The notes beneath the pieces were generated by a model that was given only the letters and a program-made list of their open reading frames with translations, had not been told where the DNA came from and ran no database searches. Of a stretch of DNA of 64,000 nt, positions 16,570 to 24,611 are shown in pieces; positions within the stretch are counted from its first letter, which is position 1, and every line of letters starts with the position of its first letter. The DNA lies in NCBI RefSeq assembly GCF_013363995.1, contig NZ_JABWGO010000012.1, positions 1-64,000 on the forward strand. Reading direction: 5' to 3'. This stretch comes from Nonomuraea rhodomycinica (GTDB lineage Bacteria > Actinomycetota > Actinomycetes > Streptosporangiales > Streptosporangiaceae). The translations under genes were made by a program, and so were the position numbers.

Positions 16570-17118
16570 TCAGCGGTCCGTCCACTCGTCCTCCAGGGCG
16601 GAGTGGACGATGGAGTCGCGCCAGCCGTCGGGCGTCGGCAGGTGGTGACGGATGCGGCCCTCCTCGACCATGCCGGCGGTCAGCATCGCGAGCTGCGCGG
16701 GCAGGTTGTCGGGGGAGCGGGCGCCCCAGACGCGGTGCAGGCCGAGCTGCTTGAAGCCGAACGACAGCAGCAGCCGGATGAGGTCGGTGCCCATGCCCCG
16801 GCCCCACTGGTCGGGGCGCAGCCCGAGGCCGATCTCGGCGCTGTGCGGCAGGTCGGCCTCGATGTGCAGCCGGGCGACGCCGATCACCTCGTGGTGGTCG
16901 ACGTCCTCGACCGCGAAGACGTACAGGCGGCGCGGCTCTTCCTCCGCCGCCTCCAGGGCCTCCTTGACGAGCGCCCCCACCTGGTCGGGGGTGAGGGCGC
17001 CGAAGGGCATGAAGCGCGTCGCGGCGGGGTCGCCGTAGACGGCGTGCAGCGCCGCCACGTCGGCCTCCGTGACGTCACGCAAGCACAAACGCGCACCATT
17101 GCACTGCACGCGGCGCAT
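16570..17118 (-). CDS. GNAT-family N-acetyltransferase (RimJ/RimL-like)
   Basis: A 182-residue protein from the ATG at 17118 (MRRVQCNGARLCLRDVTEAD). The acetyl-CoA binding motif A is GLGLRPDQWGRGMGTDLIRL and motif B follows as LGLHRVWGARSPDNLPAQLA. The layout is that of RimJ/RimL-type enzymes that acetylate protein N-termini or small molecules. The open frame continues upstream to 17199, but the family starts near MRR. The substrate is not predictable. Confidence 0.9.
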   Translation of the reverse strand: MRRVQCNGARLCLRDVTEADVAALHAVYGDPAATRFMPFGALTPDQVGALVKEALEAAEEEPRRLYVFAVEDVDHHEVIGVARLHIEADLPHSAEIGLGLRPDQWGRGMGTDLIRLLLSFGFKQLGLHRVWGARSPDNLPAQLAMLTAGMVEEGRIRHHLPTPDGWRDSIVHSALEDEWTDR

Positions 17119-17161
17119 GGGGAGAAGTAAACGCGAGTTCTGCGATCTCCACAAGCCCTTG

Positions 17162-17950
17162 TCAAGTGGCGAGTTGACTACCGTAAGCTCGGGCGACAAG
17201 TTCGGCGATGGCGCTGTGCGCGCCGAGCGGCTCGGCGTACCCGGCCTCGATGCCGGCGGCGGCCTGCTCCAGGGCGCCCGCGGCCAGCTCGTGGCCGATC
17301 ACGCAGGGGGCGATGGCCAGCCGCTCGGCCCCCGCGGCGCGCAGCCGCTGGGCGGCCACGCTCACGCCCGGCTCGCTGTCGAGCGAGGCCGCCACGACCG
17401 GCAGCGTCAGCCGGGAGGCGAGCAGCACGGCCGTGGCCTGGACGGCCTGCACCGCCCGCGCGCCGCCGGCGGTGCCGAGGATGACCGCGTCGACGGGGCT
17501 GGAGACGTTGAGCAGGCGCACCCGGTCGGCCCGGGCCAGGCCCTTCTCGGCCAGCCTGATGTGCAGGGCCTCGGCCAGCAGCGGGTGCGGGCCGAGCGCC
17601 TCGGTCACCACCGCACCGGTGCCGCCGGCCGCCACGGCCTTGCCGATCTCGGCCAGGACGGCCGGGTCGTCCCAGGTCAGCAGCGGCACGACCACGGCGT
17701 CGCGGCCGGAGGGCAGGGAGTCCGCCAGGTCGGCGACCGTCGCCAGACGCACCTCGATCTGGGGGTTGTCCACCCGCACGACCGCGGCGATCTCCGAGGC
17801 CACGCCGGAGGCGTCGCCCGGCGCGGCGAGCACGAGCACGGGGGCGTCCGGCGGCAGGGACGTGGGCACGGGACGGCGGTGGCGACCGCCGCCCGGGCGG
17901 GGGGAACGTTCACGTACAGGCAGGCTCACAGGCGCGCAGTTTATGCCCAA
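17162..17950 (-). CDS. CbiX/sirohydrochlorin chelatase-like protein lacking the metal-binding histidines
   Basis: The 262-residue frame has two Rossmann-like halves typical of the CbiX/CobN-like chelatase fold: VLVLAAPGDASGVASEIAAV with ALGPHPLLAEALHIRL, then VVAASLDSEPGVSVAAQRL with IAPCVIGHELAAGAL. Active chelatases have His in the first strand (AHGS/T) and in the GYH segment. Here these read APGD and TWDD, so catalytic metal insertion is unlikely in this half, although GHEL and HSAIAEL carry other histidines. The first 25 residues are Arg/Pro-rich and a GTG at 17869 may be the true start. Confidence 0.8.
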   Translation of the reverse strand: MGINCAPVSLPVRERSPRPGGGRHRRPVPTSLPPDAPVLVLAAPGDASGVASEIAAVVRVDNPQIEVRLATVADLADSLPSGRDAVVVPLLTWDDPAVLAEIGKAVAAGGTGAVVTEALGPHPLLAEALHIRLAEKGLARADRVRLLNVSSPVDAVILGTAGGARAVQAVQATAVLLASRLTLPVVAASLDSEPGVSVAAQRLRAAGAERLAIAPCVIGHELAAGALEQAAAGIEAGYAEPLGAHSAIAELVARAYGSQLAT

Positions 17951-18064
17951 TGGATGCCCGGTGTTCTGGGAATCGGCAGCGATTCAATCACAACGTCCCG
18001 CTTCGCTCCCGGGCCGCTCGCCGCCCCGTCCGCCGCGGCCCCCGCGGTCGCGGCGGCGGGACGA

Positions 18065-18152
18065 GGAAGATCAGCAGGCCGGGAGCGGGAAGATCGGCGG
18101 GCCATGCCGAGGAAGATCGGCGGGCCGGCCCGGGAAGATCAGCGGGCCGGGA
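18065..18152. repeat. 23-bp imperfect tandem repeat, four copies
   Basis: GGAAGATCRGCRGGCC occurs at 18065, 18088, 18111 and 18133, with 6-7 variable bases between copies (period 23, 23, 22). The last copy runs into the 3' end of the SPFH gene, whose stop is at 18139-18141. The array could act as a protein-binding or transcript-end structure, or be simple slippage. Confidence 0.85.
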
Positions 18153-19071
18153 CCACAACCGATTGCGGGTTGCCCGGGGCGTACACCGTGATGCCCTGCG
18201 GCAACGACCTGAGCTTCTCGATCTCGGCGCACGCGGGGCACTTGTCGTAGCCCTCCTGGCGCGCCCGGTTGGCCGCGGCCTCGGCCTTGGCCTGCTCCAC
18301 CTTGGCCTGGGCCTCCGACACGGCGGCGCTCGCGGCCAGCGACCGGTCGACCGCCTTCTGCACCTCGGCCGGGAGCGTCACCCTGGCCAGCGTGAACCGC
18401 AGCCCGGTCAGGAAGTCGCCGCCCAGCGTGCCGGGCAGTTCGCGGGCCAGTGTGGCGTTGACCGCGTTCTGCACCTTGACCAGGTTGGTGTTGCTGCTCT
18501 GCGGCCTGAGCGCCGTGCTCTCCAGCAGCGAGCACGACGGGACCAGCTCGCCGCACCGCATCGCGCCGATCTCGGAGCGCAGCGCGTTGTCGATGACCGG
18601 CCGCACCGCCTGGCCGAAGAAGGCGCTCCACCCCTCGTCGCCCTCCCACGGGTAGAGGGCGGCGGCGTCCTTCGCGCGGAAGGTGCGGGTGCCGTACCTG
18701 TCGTCGAACGTCTTGAGCGTCGCGTGGTCGAGGTTGAGCGTGAAGTACAGGGTGCCCTCGATGCCGAGGTTCACGCCGTCGCTGCTGGGCACCGTCACGA
18801 CGTCCACGCCGAGGGTGGTGGCCCGCCCGGGGTCGGCGGTGATCGTGTAGAAGCGCTGCTGGGCCGGGTAGCCGTGCGTGGACGACCACCAGCCGGTCCA
18901 GGTCAGGCCGGAGGCCGGGTCGATGACCTGGCGCACCTTGTTGTCGTCGAACGGGCCGCCGTCGCGGACGACGGCGACCTCGCCGCCGTCGGTCCGCTCC
19001 AGCCCGGTGACGAGGCCGACGAGCGCCGGGACGGACAGGATCGCGGCGATGACGAGCAGGGTGGTTCTCAC
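18139..19071 (-). CDS. SPFH/Band 7 (prohibitin-like) membrane protein
   Basis: A 310-residue protein. One N-terminal hydrophobic helix (LLVIAAILSVPALVGLV) is followed by an SPFH beta-rich domain (TTLGVDVVTVPSSDGVNLGI). A long Ala/Glu/Gln helix (SEAQAKVEQAKAEAAANRAR) typical of oligomerising SPFH proteins follows, then a short tail with a CPAC pair. Such proteins form ring assemblies at the membrane and affect protein quality control or membrane domains. It stands alone here: the MFS transporter gene upstream ends 103 bp away. Confidence 0.88.
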   Translation of the reverse strand: MRTTLLVIAAILSVPALVGLVTGLERTDGGEVAVVRDGGPFDDNKVRQVIDPASGLTWTGWWSSTHGYPAQQRFYTITADPGRATTLGVDVVTVPSSDGVNLGIEGTLYFTLNLDHATLKTFDDRYGTRTFRAKDAAALYPWEGDEGWSAFFGQAVRPVIDNALRSEIGAMRCGELVPSCSLLESTALRPQSSNTNLVKVQNAVNATLARELPGTLGGDFLTGLRFTLARVTLPAEVQKAVDRSLAASAAVSEAQAKVEQAKAEAAANRARQEGYDKCPACAEIEKLRSLPQGITVYAPGNPQSVVVPAR

Positions 19072-19173
19072 GGGGGACCTCCCGCGCGGGCGGCGGTGGC
19101 AGCCGCCGCCCGCGCATTCGCGGCGGTATGGGGGAGTGCGGCCGGGACGCCCCTGACCCGGCCGGGTCCGGGG

Positions 19174-20478
19174 TCAGCCCCGGCGGGCCAGATCGGTGGG
19201 GTGGGCGAGGTCGAGGTCGCGGGTCTCGGGCGCGATGGCCAGGCCCACGGCCGTGACGGCCAGCGCGATCACCACGTACACCGACACGGCGAGCGTCGTG
19301 CCGTACACGTCGAGCAGCTTGAGCGCGATGATCGGCGCGATGGCGCCGCCCACGATCCCGGCCACCTGGTAGCCCATGGAGGCGCCGCTGTAGCGCAGCC
19401 GGGTGCTGAACAGCTCGGCGATGAACGCCGCCTGCGGCCCGTACATGGCCGCGTGCGTGACCAGCGCGACGACCGCGGCGAGCACGATGAGCGGGAACGA
19501 GCGGGTGTCGAGCAGCGGGAAGAACGCGAACACCCAGACGGCCGCGCCGACCACGCCCGCCAGGTAGACCGGCCGCCGGCCGAGGCGGTCGGACAGGGCG
19601 CCGAAGAACGGGATCAGCGCCAGTTGCAGGGCCGAGGCGATGAGCACCGCGTTGAGGCCGACGGAGCGGGGCAGGCCGAGCCGGCCGGTCACGTAGACGA
19701 GGATGTAGACGGTGAAGGTGTAGAAGGCGACGTCCACGCCGATGCGGGCGGTGAAGGCCGACAGCAGCGCCCGCGGGTGGGTGCGCAGCACCTCGACCAG
19801 CGGCATCCGCGCCGTCCGCCCCTGCTTCTCCACCTCCGCGAACAGCGGCGACTCGGTCACCCTCAGCCGCACCCAGAGCCCGACGATCACCAGCACGCCC
19901 GACAGCAGGAACGGGATCCGCCACCCCCACGACAGGAACGCCGCGTCCGTCATCGTGGCCGACAGCAGCGCCAGCAGCGCGGTGGCCAGCACGAACCCGG
20001 CCGGCACCCCGACCTGGGGCCAGCTCGCGTTGAACCCGCGGCGGCGGTCGTCGGCGTGCTCCAGCGACATGATGACCGCCCCGCCCCACTCGCCGCCCAG
20101 CCCGAGCCCCTGCACGAAGCGCAGCACCGCCAGCAGGATCGGGGCGGCGACGCCGATGGTGGCGTACCCGGGGAGCACGCCGATGAGGAACGTCGAGACG
20201 CCCATCACGAGCAGGGTGACCACGAGGACGGTCTTGCGCCCCGCCCGGTCGCCGAAGTGGCCGAAGACGATGCCGCCGAGGGGTCTGGCGACGAACGCGA
20301 CGGCGTTGGTGGTCAGGGCGAGCAGGGTGGCGTTGAGCGGTTCCAGGGTCGGGAAGAACAGCTTGCCGAAGACCAGCGTGGCCGCGGTCGTGTACAGGAA
20401 GAAGTCGTACCACTCCAGGGACGTGCCGACCAGGCTGGCGACGATCACCCGACGCGCCTGGGAGGTGGAGCCTGCCAT
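19174..20478 (-). CDS. MFS transporter, metabolite:H+ symporter (MHS/ShiA-like) family
   Basis: A 434-residue, 12-helix protein from the ATG at 20478 (MAGSTSQARRVIVASLVGTS), chosen because GGGGAG lies seven bases before it. It has the MHS signature GTSLEWYDFFLYTTAA at the first helix, GHFGDRAGRKTVLV in loop 2-3, and GLGLGGEWGGAVIMSLEHA in helices 4-5. Family members import organic acids such as shikimate, citrate, alpha-ketoglutarate or betaine by proton symport. It is divergent from a GntR/FCD regulator, which fits an inducible organic-acid uptake unit. Confidence 0.93.
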   Translation of the reverse strand: MAGSTSQARRVIVASLVGTSLEWYDFFLYTTAATLVFGKLFFPTLEPLNATLLALTTNAVAFVARPLGGIVFGHFGDRAGRKTVLVVTLLVMGVSTFLIGVLPGYATIGVAAPILLAVLRFVQGLGLGGEWGGAVIMSLEHADDRRRGFNASWPQVGVPAGFVLATALLALLSATMTDAAFLSWGWRIPFLLSGVLVIVGLWVRLRVTESPLFAEVEKQGRTARMPLVEVLRTHPRALLSAFTARIGVDVAFYTFTVYILVYVTGRLGLPRSVGLNAVLIASALQLALIPFFGALSDRLGRRPVYLAGVVGAAVWVFAFFPLLDTRSFPLIVLAAVVALVTHAAMYGPQAAFIAELFSTRLRYSGASMGYQVAGIVGGAIAPIIALKLLDVYGTTLAVSVYVVIALAVTAVGLAIAPETRDLDLAHPTDLARRG

Positions 20479-20572
20479 CGCTTCGCTCCCCACGGTATTG
20501 AAGGGCTTTGTCTTCAACATAAGAATCGTTGAACAATTCGACAAGGGGTTTGTTCGATGATTAATTGGCGTC

Positions 20573-21253
20573 GTGGAGCACGGGGTTGCCGATCTCGAAC
20601 GAGACCGTTCGCGCCTGGGGCGCAGCAGCACGGCCGAGAGGGTCGCCGACATCCTGCGCGAGCGCATCAGCGAGGGCTTCTTCGAGCCCGGGCAGCGCCT
20701 GTCGGAGGAGGCGATCTCCGATGCGCTCGGCGTCTCGCGCAACACCCTGCGGGAGGCGTTCCGGCTGCTCGGCCACGAACGCCTGCTCGACCACCGGCTC
20801 AACCGGGGGGTGTTCGTCCGGATCCTGTCGGCAGAGGACGTCGCCGACCTCTACCGCGTGCGCCGCGTCATCGAGGGCGCGGCCGTGCGCCGCAACCCCA
20901 CCCCGCAGGCGCTGGGGCTGATCAAGGAGGCCGTCGCCGACGCCGAGCGGGCCGCCGCGCGCGACGACTGGCGCGCCGTCGGCACCGCCAACATCCGCTT
21001 CCACCAGGCGCTGGTCACCCTCAACGAGAGCCCGCGGCTGGACGAGGCCATGCGCCAGCTCCTCGCCGAGCTGCGGCTCGTCTTCCACGTCATGAAGAAC
21101 CCGCGCGACTTCCACGAGCCGTTCGTCGAACGCAACCGCCGCCTGCTGGAGCTGCTGGAGAGCGGGCGCGCGGACGAGGCGGCGGCCTTCCTCGACGGCT
21201 ACCTCGACGACGCGGAGCGGCTGCTCGTGCACGCGTACGAGCCGAACGCCTGA
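20573..21253 (+). CDS. GntR-family regulator, FadR/FCD subfamily
   Basis: A 226-residue protein with a GTG start at 20573. The N-terminal winged HTH contains ILRERISEGFFEPGQRLSEE and AISDALGVSRNTLREAFRLL. The C-terminal FCD ligand domain has RFHQALVTLNESPRL and ERNRRLLELLESGRADEAAA, with conserved His and Arg residues that usually hold a metal and an organic-acid ligand. It is divergent from the MHS transporter. The 94 bp between them are AT-rich and hold an imperfect TTGAAC-AATT-CGACAA site at 20529-20544 that could be its operator. Confidence 0.92.
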   Translation: MEHGVADLERDRSRLGRSSTAERVADILRERISEGFFEPGQRLSEEAISDALGVSRNTLREAFRLLGHERLLDHRLNRGVFVRILSAEDVADLYRVRRVIEGAAVRRNPTPQALGLIKEAVADAERAAARDDWRAVGTANIRFHQALVTLNESPRLDEAMRQLLAELRLVFHVMKNPRDFHEPFVERNRRLLELLESGRADEAAAFLDGYLDDAERLLVHAYEPNA

Positions 21254-21296
21254 CCGGCGGCCCGCCGGGGGCGGGGGCGCGCGCTACCGTGCGGTC

Positions 21297-21659
21297 ATGG
21301 ACAGGCTCTACACGCCCGACGAGGCCCGCGCGCTGCTGCCCGCGATCGTCGAGGACGCCCGCGCGCTCGTCGCCGCCCGCGCCGACATGACCGAGCTCGC
21401 CCACGACCGGCGCACCGGCGGCTCCTCCCCGCTCGGCGGGATCCCCGAGCTCAAGGCGCTGGAGGCGCGCATCGAGGAGATCCTGAGCGGGTGGGCCGGC
21501 CAGGGCCTGGAGATCAAGGGCATCGCGCCCGTCCTGCTCGACTTCCCGGCCGTGCTGGACGAGGTGTCCGTACGGCTGTGCTGGATCGAGGGCGAGACGG
21601 AGCTCGGCTGGTACCACCGCACGGACCTGGGCTTCGCGGGGCGGAGGCCGCTGCCGTAG
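21297..21659 (+). CDS. DUF2203 family protein
   Basis: A 120-residue soluble protein starting MDRLYTPDEARALLPAIVED, with the family pattern of an N-terminal helix and the C-terminal EVSVRLCWIEGETELGWYHR. The family is widespread in actinobacteria and Thermus/Deinococcus and has no assigned role. It begins 43 bp after the GntR gene, on the same strand. Confidence 0.9.
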   Translation: MDRLYTPDEARALLPAIVEDARALVAARADMTELAHDRRTGGSSPLGGIPELKALEARIEEILSGWAGQGLEIKGIAPVLLDFPAVLDEVSVRLCWIEGETELGWYHRTDLGFAGRRPLP

Positions 21660-21744
21660 CCGCGCGCCGGGGTCGTGGCCGAGATGTGACCAACCGCACT
21701 CCTCATGCCGGGATCTAACCGGGGTGAACGGAAGGATCACCGAC

Positions 21745-22752
21745 ATGAGGCACATCTCACCATCCGCCGCATTACTGGCCGCGGCGATCATCGGCGGGAC
21801 GGCCCTCGCGCCGCTCCCCGCCCACGCCTCCAGCGCCGCCACCGGATCGGCGGCAGCGAGGGCGGCGTGGATCCCGTCCTGCGAGAGCAAGGGCGGCGAC
21901 ACCCGCGCCTGCGGGCACTGGCGGCTGCTCATGGCCGACGGCCGCACGCTCGCCGTCCCCGACGCCGCGACCAACCGGACCGACGCCAAGGGCCGCCGCG
22001 TCGACGACGAGGGCCGCTTCGCGATCAGCGGCGACGGCCGCGTCATCGCCTACGAGCTGGCCCGCGACCACCGCGTCGTCGTCCGCGGGGCCGCCGGGGG
22101 GCGGGTCAAGGAGCTGCCCCGGTCGCTCGTGCCGAAGGGGACCGGCACCGGCGACCTGACCCTGACCCTCTCACCGGCCGGCGACCGGCTCCTCGTCAGC
22201 TACGACGACGACGCGGACCGCCGTCCCACCAAGGTCGTCACGATCGCCACCGGCAAGGTCACCGAGCTGCCCGCCGCCGAGGAGCCCGCCGGGTTCAGCG
22301 GCGACGGCGACGAGGTGCTGGCCCGTCGCTTCCCCGGCGACAACACCACGGCGCTCGTCGCCCACCGGCTCGGCGGCGGCTCGACGAGCAGGACGCCGCC
22401 CCAGGTCGTGGCCAACGCCGCCACCCTGGCCCTGGCCGCCGACGGCAGGACCGTGGCGGTGCTGATCGACGGCGACGCGGACGCGAAGCGTCCGCCGCGG
22501 CTGCGGATCTACGACCTGGACAGCGGCGAGCTGCACGACACGGTGAAGCTGGCGCTCAAGCCGTCCGCCTCGCCGTACCTCGCCCGGTGGACGGCCGACG
22601 GGCGGCTCGTCCTCACGACGACGACCGACGACGTGGGAAGGCCGGCGGTGGTACGGGTGCTCACCGCCGACCCCGGCACGGGCGCGGTCCGGCAGAACGA
22701 CAGGTACACCCTCGGCAAGGACCGGTACGCCTTCTACGTGGCGGGAGAGTGA
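21745..22752 (+). CDS. Secreted beta-propeller-like protein, paralogue 1
   Basis: A 335-residue protein from the ATG at 21745, with GGAAGG nine bases before it. The first about 30 residues form a signal peptide (SAALLAAAIIGGTALAPLPA then HAS). The mature protein has a CESKGGDTRACGHWRLL motif with two cysteines that may form a disulfide. Repeated strand-turn units follow, such as AISGDGRVIAYEL and LTLSPAGDRLLVSYDDD, which look like WD/TolB-type propeller blades. Its stop overlaps the start of the next gene by one base, so the two are co-transcribed and translationally coupled. The function is unknown. Confidence 0.8.
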   Translation: MRHISPSAALLAAAIIGGTALAPLPAHASSAATGSAAARAAWIPSCESKGGDTRACGHWRLLMADGRTLAVPDAATNRTDAKGRRVDDEGRFAISGDGRVIAYELARDHRVVVRGAAGGRVKELPRSLVPKGTGTGDLTLTLSPAGDRLLVSYDDDADRRPTKVVTIATGKVTELPAAEEPAGFSGDGDEVLARRFPGDNTTALVAHRLGGGSTSRTPPQVVANAATLALAADGRTVAVLIDGDADAKRPPRLRIYDLDSGELHDTVKLALKPSASPYLARWTADGRLVLTTTTDDVGRPAVVRVLTADPGTGAVRQNDRYTLGKDRYAFYVAGE

Positions 22753-23807
22753 TGGCGATGAGGAACGAGAACGCCAGGGGAACGCTCCGGGGGACGGGCG
22801 TCGCGGTGGGGGCCGCGCTCGGGCTCGCCGCCCTTCTGGCCGCGCCCGCGACCGCGCTGGCGGCCCCGGTGACGCCGGTCGCGGCCGGCGCGCTGCTCGA
22901 GCCGCCGCACGCCCACACCGGCCACGGCCAGGACAGCGTCCGGTACGTCTCCATCAAGGGCTGCCGGCCCAAGGGCGGCGAACCGCGCCCGTGCGGCGCC
23001 TGGCGCGTCGTGATGCACAGCGGCGCGCGGGGCACGCTGCCCGACGCCCAGACGATCGCCCGCGACGCCAAGGGCCGGAAGGCGACCGGCGTGGCCGCGC
23101 CGGTCGCGGTCAGCGGCAACGGGCAGCGGCTCGCGTACTACACCAAGCAGGGCCGCCTCGCCCTGCGCGCCCTAGGGGGCGGGGTCAGCCTGCTCCCGGA
23201 GAACGCGCTGCCCAAGGTGGCGCAGTACGAGACCATGCTCCGGCTCTCCGACGACGGCTCCCGGCTCGCGGTGTCCTTCAGCGGCGACAAGGCGCGCGAC
23301 ACCCGAGTGTTCGACACCGGGACGGGGGAGCGGATCGGCACGATCCCGTCGGCGTACGAGCTGAAGGGCTTCAGCGCAGACGGCGGCGAGGTGCTCGCCG
23401 GGTCGGAGGACGACGAGGGCTCGCAGATCCTGGTCGCCTACAGCGACGCGGGACAGGAGCTGACCCGCGTCACGCCCCCGCAGCTCGTCGCCTCGAACGG
23501 CCCGCAGGCGCTGTCCGGCGACGGCCGCACGGTCGCGGCGCTGGTCGCCAAGCGGAGCCTGGCCCTGTACGACATGGCGACCGACCAGGTGACGGCCCGG
23601 CTGAAGGTGAAGCTGCCGGCCGGCGACGTCGAGATGGTGGACTGGACGGGGCCCTCACAGGTCACGGTGCACCTGGTGGGCTACCACGCGAGCAAGCCCG
23701 ACACGGTGTCGATCGCGCAGATCGACACCGGCACGGGCAAGGTCACGATCAGGGACCGGTACGCGCTGCTGAAGGACACCTTCGTCTTCGCCGCGTGCGG
23801 CGGGTGA
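22752..23807 (+). CDS. Secreted beta-propeller-like protein, paralogue 2
   Basis: A 351-residue product whose ATG overlaps the preceding TGA. A long signal peptide (GVAVGAALGLAALLAAPATA then LAAP) is followed by a His-containing linker (PPHAHTGHGQ). A motif CRPKGGEPRPCGAWRVVM matches the Cys-containing motif of paralogue 1. The blade-like units also match (VAVSGNGQRLAYYTKQGRLA, LRLSDDGSRLAVSFSGD). The pair therefore arose by tandem duplication of a secreted, probably ligand-binding propeller. No lipobox is seen. The C-terminus ends AACGG, adding a third cysteine. Confidence 0.8.
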   Translation: MAMRNENARGTLRGTGVAVGAALGLAALLAAPATALAAPVTPVAAGALLEPPHAHTGHGQDSVRYVSIKGCRPKGGEPRPCGAWRVVMHSGARGTLPDAQTIARDAKGRKATGVAAPVAVSGNGQRLAYYTKQGRLALRALGGGVSLLPENALPKVAQYETMLRLSDDGSRLAVSFSGDKARDTRVFDTGTGERIGTIPSAYELKGFSADGGEVLAGSEDDEGSQILVAYSDAGQELTRVTPPQLVASNGPQALSGDGRTVAALVAKRSLALYDMATDQVTARLKVKLPAGDVEMVDWTGPSQVTVHLVGYHASKPDTVSIAQIDTGTGKVTIRDRYALLKDTFVFAACGG

Positions 23808-23846
23808 CGGGCGTCGATCGGGGCGGGGCGGGCATACGCTGCGGGC

Positions 23847-24587
23847 GTGAAGGTTCACTCCACCAAGGCGATGGCGGCGCGGGCGGTCGACCTGTGCGTG
23901 GTGCTGCTGTACGGGGAGCCGCCGGGGGGTCCGTCCGGCGGTCCGTCCGGTGGGGCGTCCGTGGAGGCGGTGGCGGAGGTGCTGCGGGCGCACGGCGAGA
24001 CGGTCGTCCCGGTCCCCGGCCCGGTCTCGTCCGTTGTCGCCGACCGGGTCTCGTCCTCGTCCGCCGTCGCCGGCCCGCGCGACGGGGGAGCGCCTCCCGT
24101 GCCTCAGGAGGCCGGGACTCTCACGTCTCCTGAGGTGGGGGCTCTCGCGTCTCCTGAGGCCGCGAGCGGCGGGGTGGGGATGAGTCCGTACCTCACGGAG
24201 GACGACGTCGCCGCGATGCGGGAGGCGGCGGCCCGGCTGGTGGAGGTGCTCGCCGCCCCCGGTGCCGACGAGGCCGCCCGGCTGCTCAACCAGGTGCTCG
24301 ACGACACCGCGCGGGCGCCCCGGCTCACCCGCCACGGCGGCACGAGCCCGTGGCACCTGCACGTGGACAGCCGTGACGACGCGCCGTGGGCGGAGTGGTT
24401 CCTGTCGTCGTCGGCGCTGGCGCTGGCGGTGCTGCTGGCCGACCACCAGCGGGTGCCCGGCGGGCTGTGCGCCTCGCCCGGCTGCCGCCGGCCGTATCTC
24501 GACCTCGGGGGCGGCAGCCCGCGCCGCTACTGCAGCGCCCGCTGCGCCACTCGCGAACGCGTCGCCGCCCACCGCTCCCGCGCCTGA
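23847..24587 (+). CDS. CGNR zinc-finger protein (ABATE-like) with expanded linker
   Basis: A 246-residue product with a GTG start at 23847. The C-terminal CGNR zinc finger is clear: CASPGCRRPYLDLGGGSPRR then YCSARCATRERVAAHR, with four cysteines for zinc. The family is thought to regulate transcription through this finger. The usual N-terminal domain is interrupted at residues 30-110 by low-complexity sequence with GGPSG repeats and two LTSPE/LASPE units, where 9-base direct and inverted copies of CTCCTGAGG occur (24102, 24127, 24151). Typical members are about 170-200 residues, so the linker accounts for the extra length. Confidence 0.85.
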   Translation: MKVHSTKAMAARAVDLCVVLLYGEPPGGPSGGPSGGASVEAVAEVLRAHGETVVPVPGPVSSVVADRVSSSSAVAGPRDGGAPPVPQEAGTLTSPEVGALASPEAASGGVGMSPYLTEDDVAAMREAAARLVEVLAAPGADEAARLLNQVLDDTARAPRLTRHGGTSPWHLHVDSRDDAPWAEWFLSSSALALAVLLADHQRVPGGLCASPGCRRPYLDLGGGSPRRYCSARCATRERVAAHRSRA

Positions 24588-24611
24588 CCGCCCTCACCCA
24601 AGCCCTCGGGC

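Noticed and set aside
18065..18152. CRISPR-like short repeats
   Set aside because: Intervals of 6-7 bases are too short for spacers and are themselves similar.
17950..20532. 860-residue plus-strand open frame
   Set aside because: Antisense to the SPFH and MHS transporter genes, both with clear family motifs.
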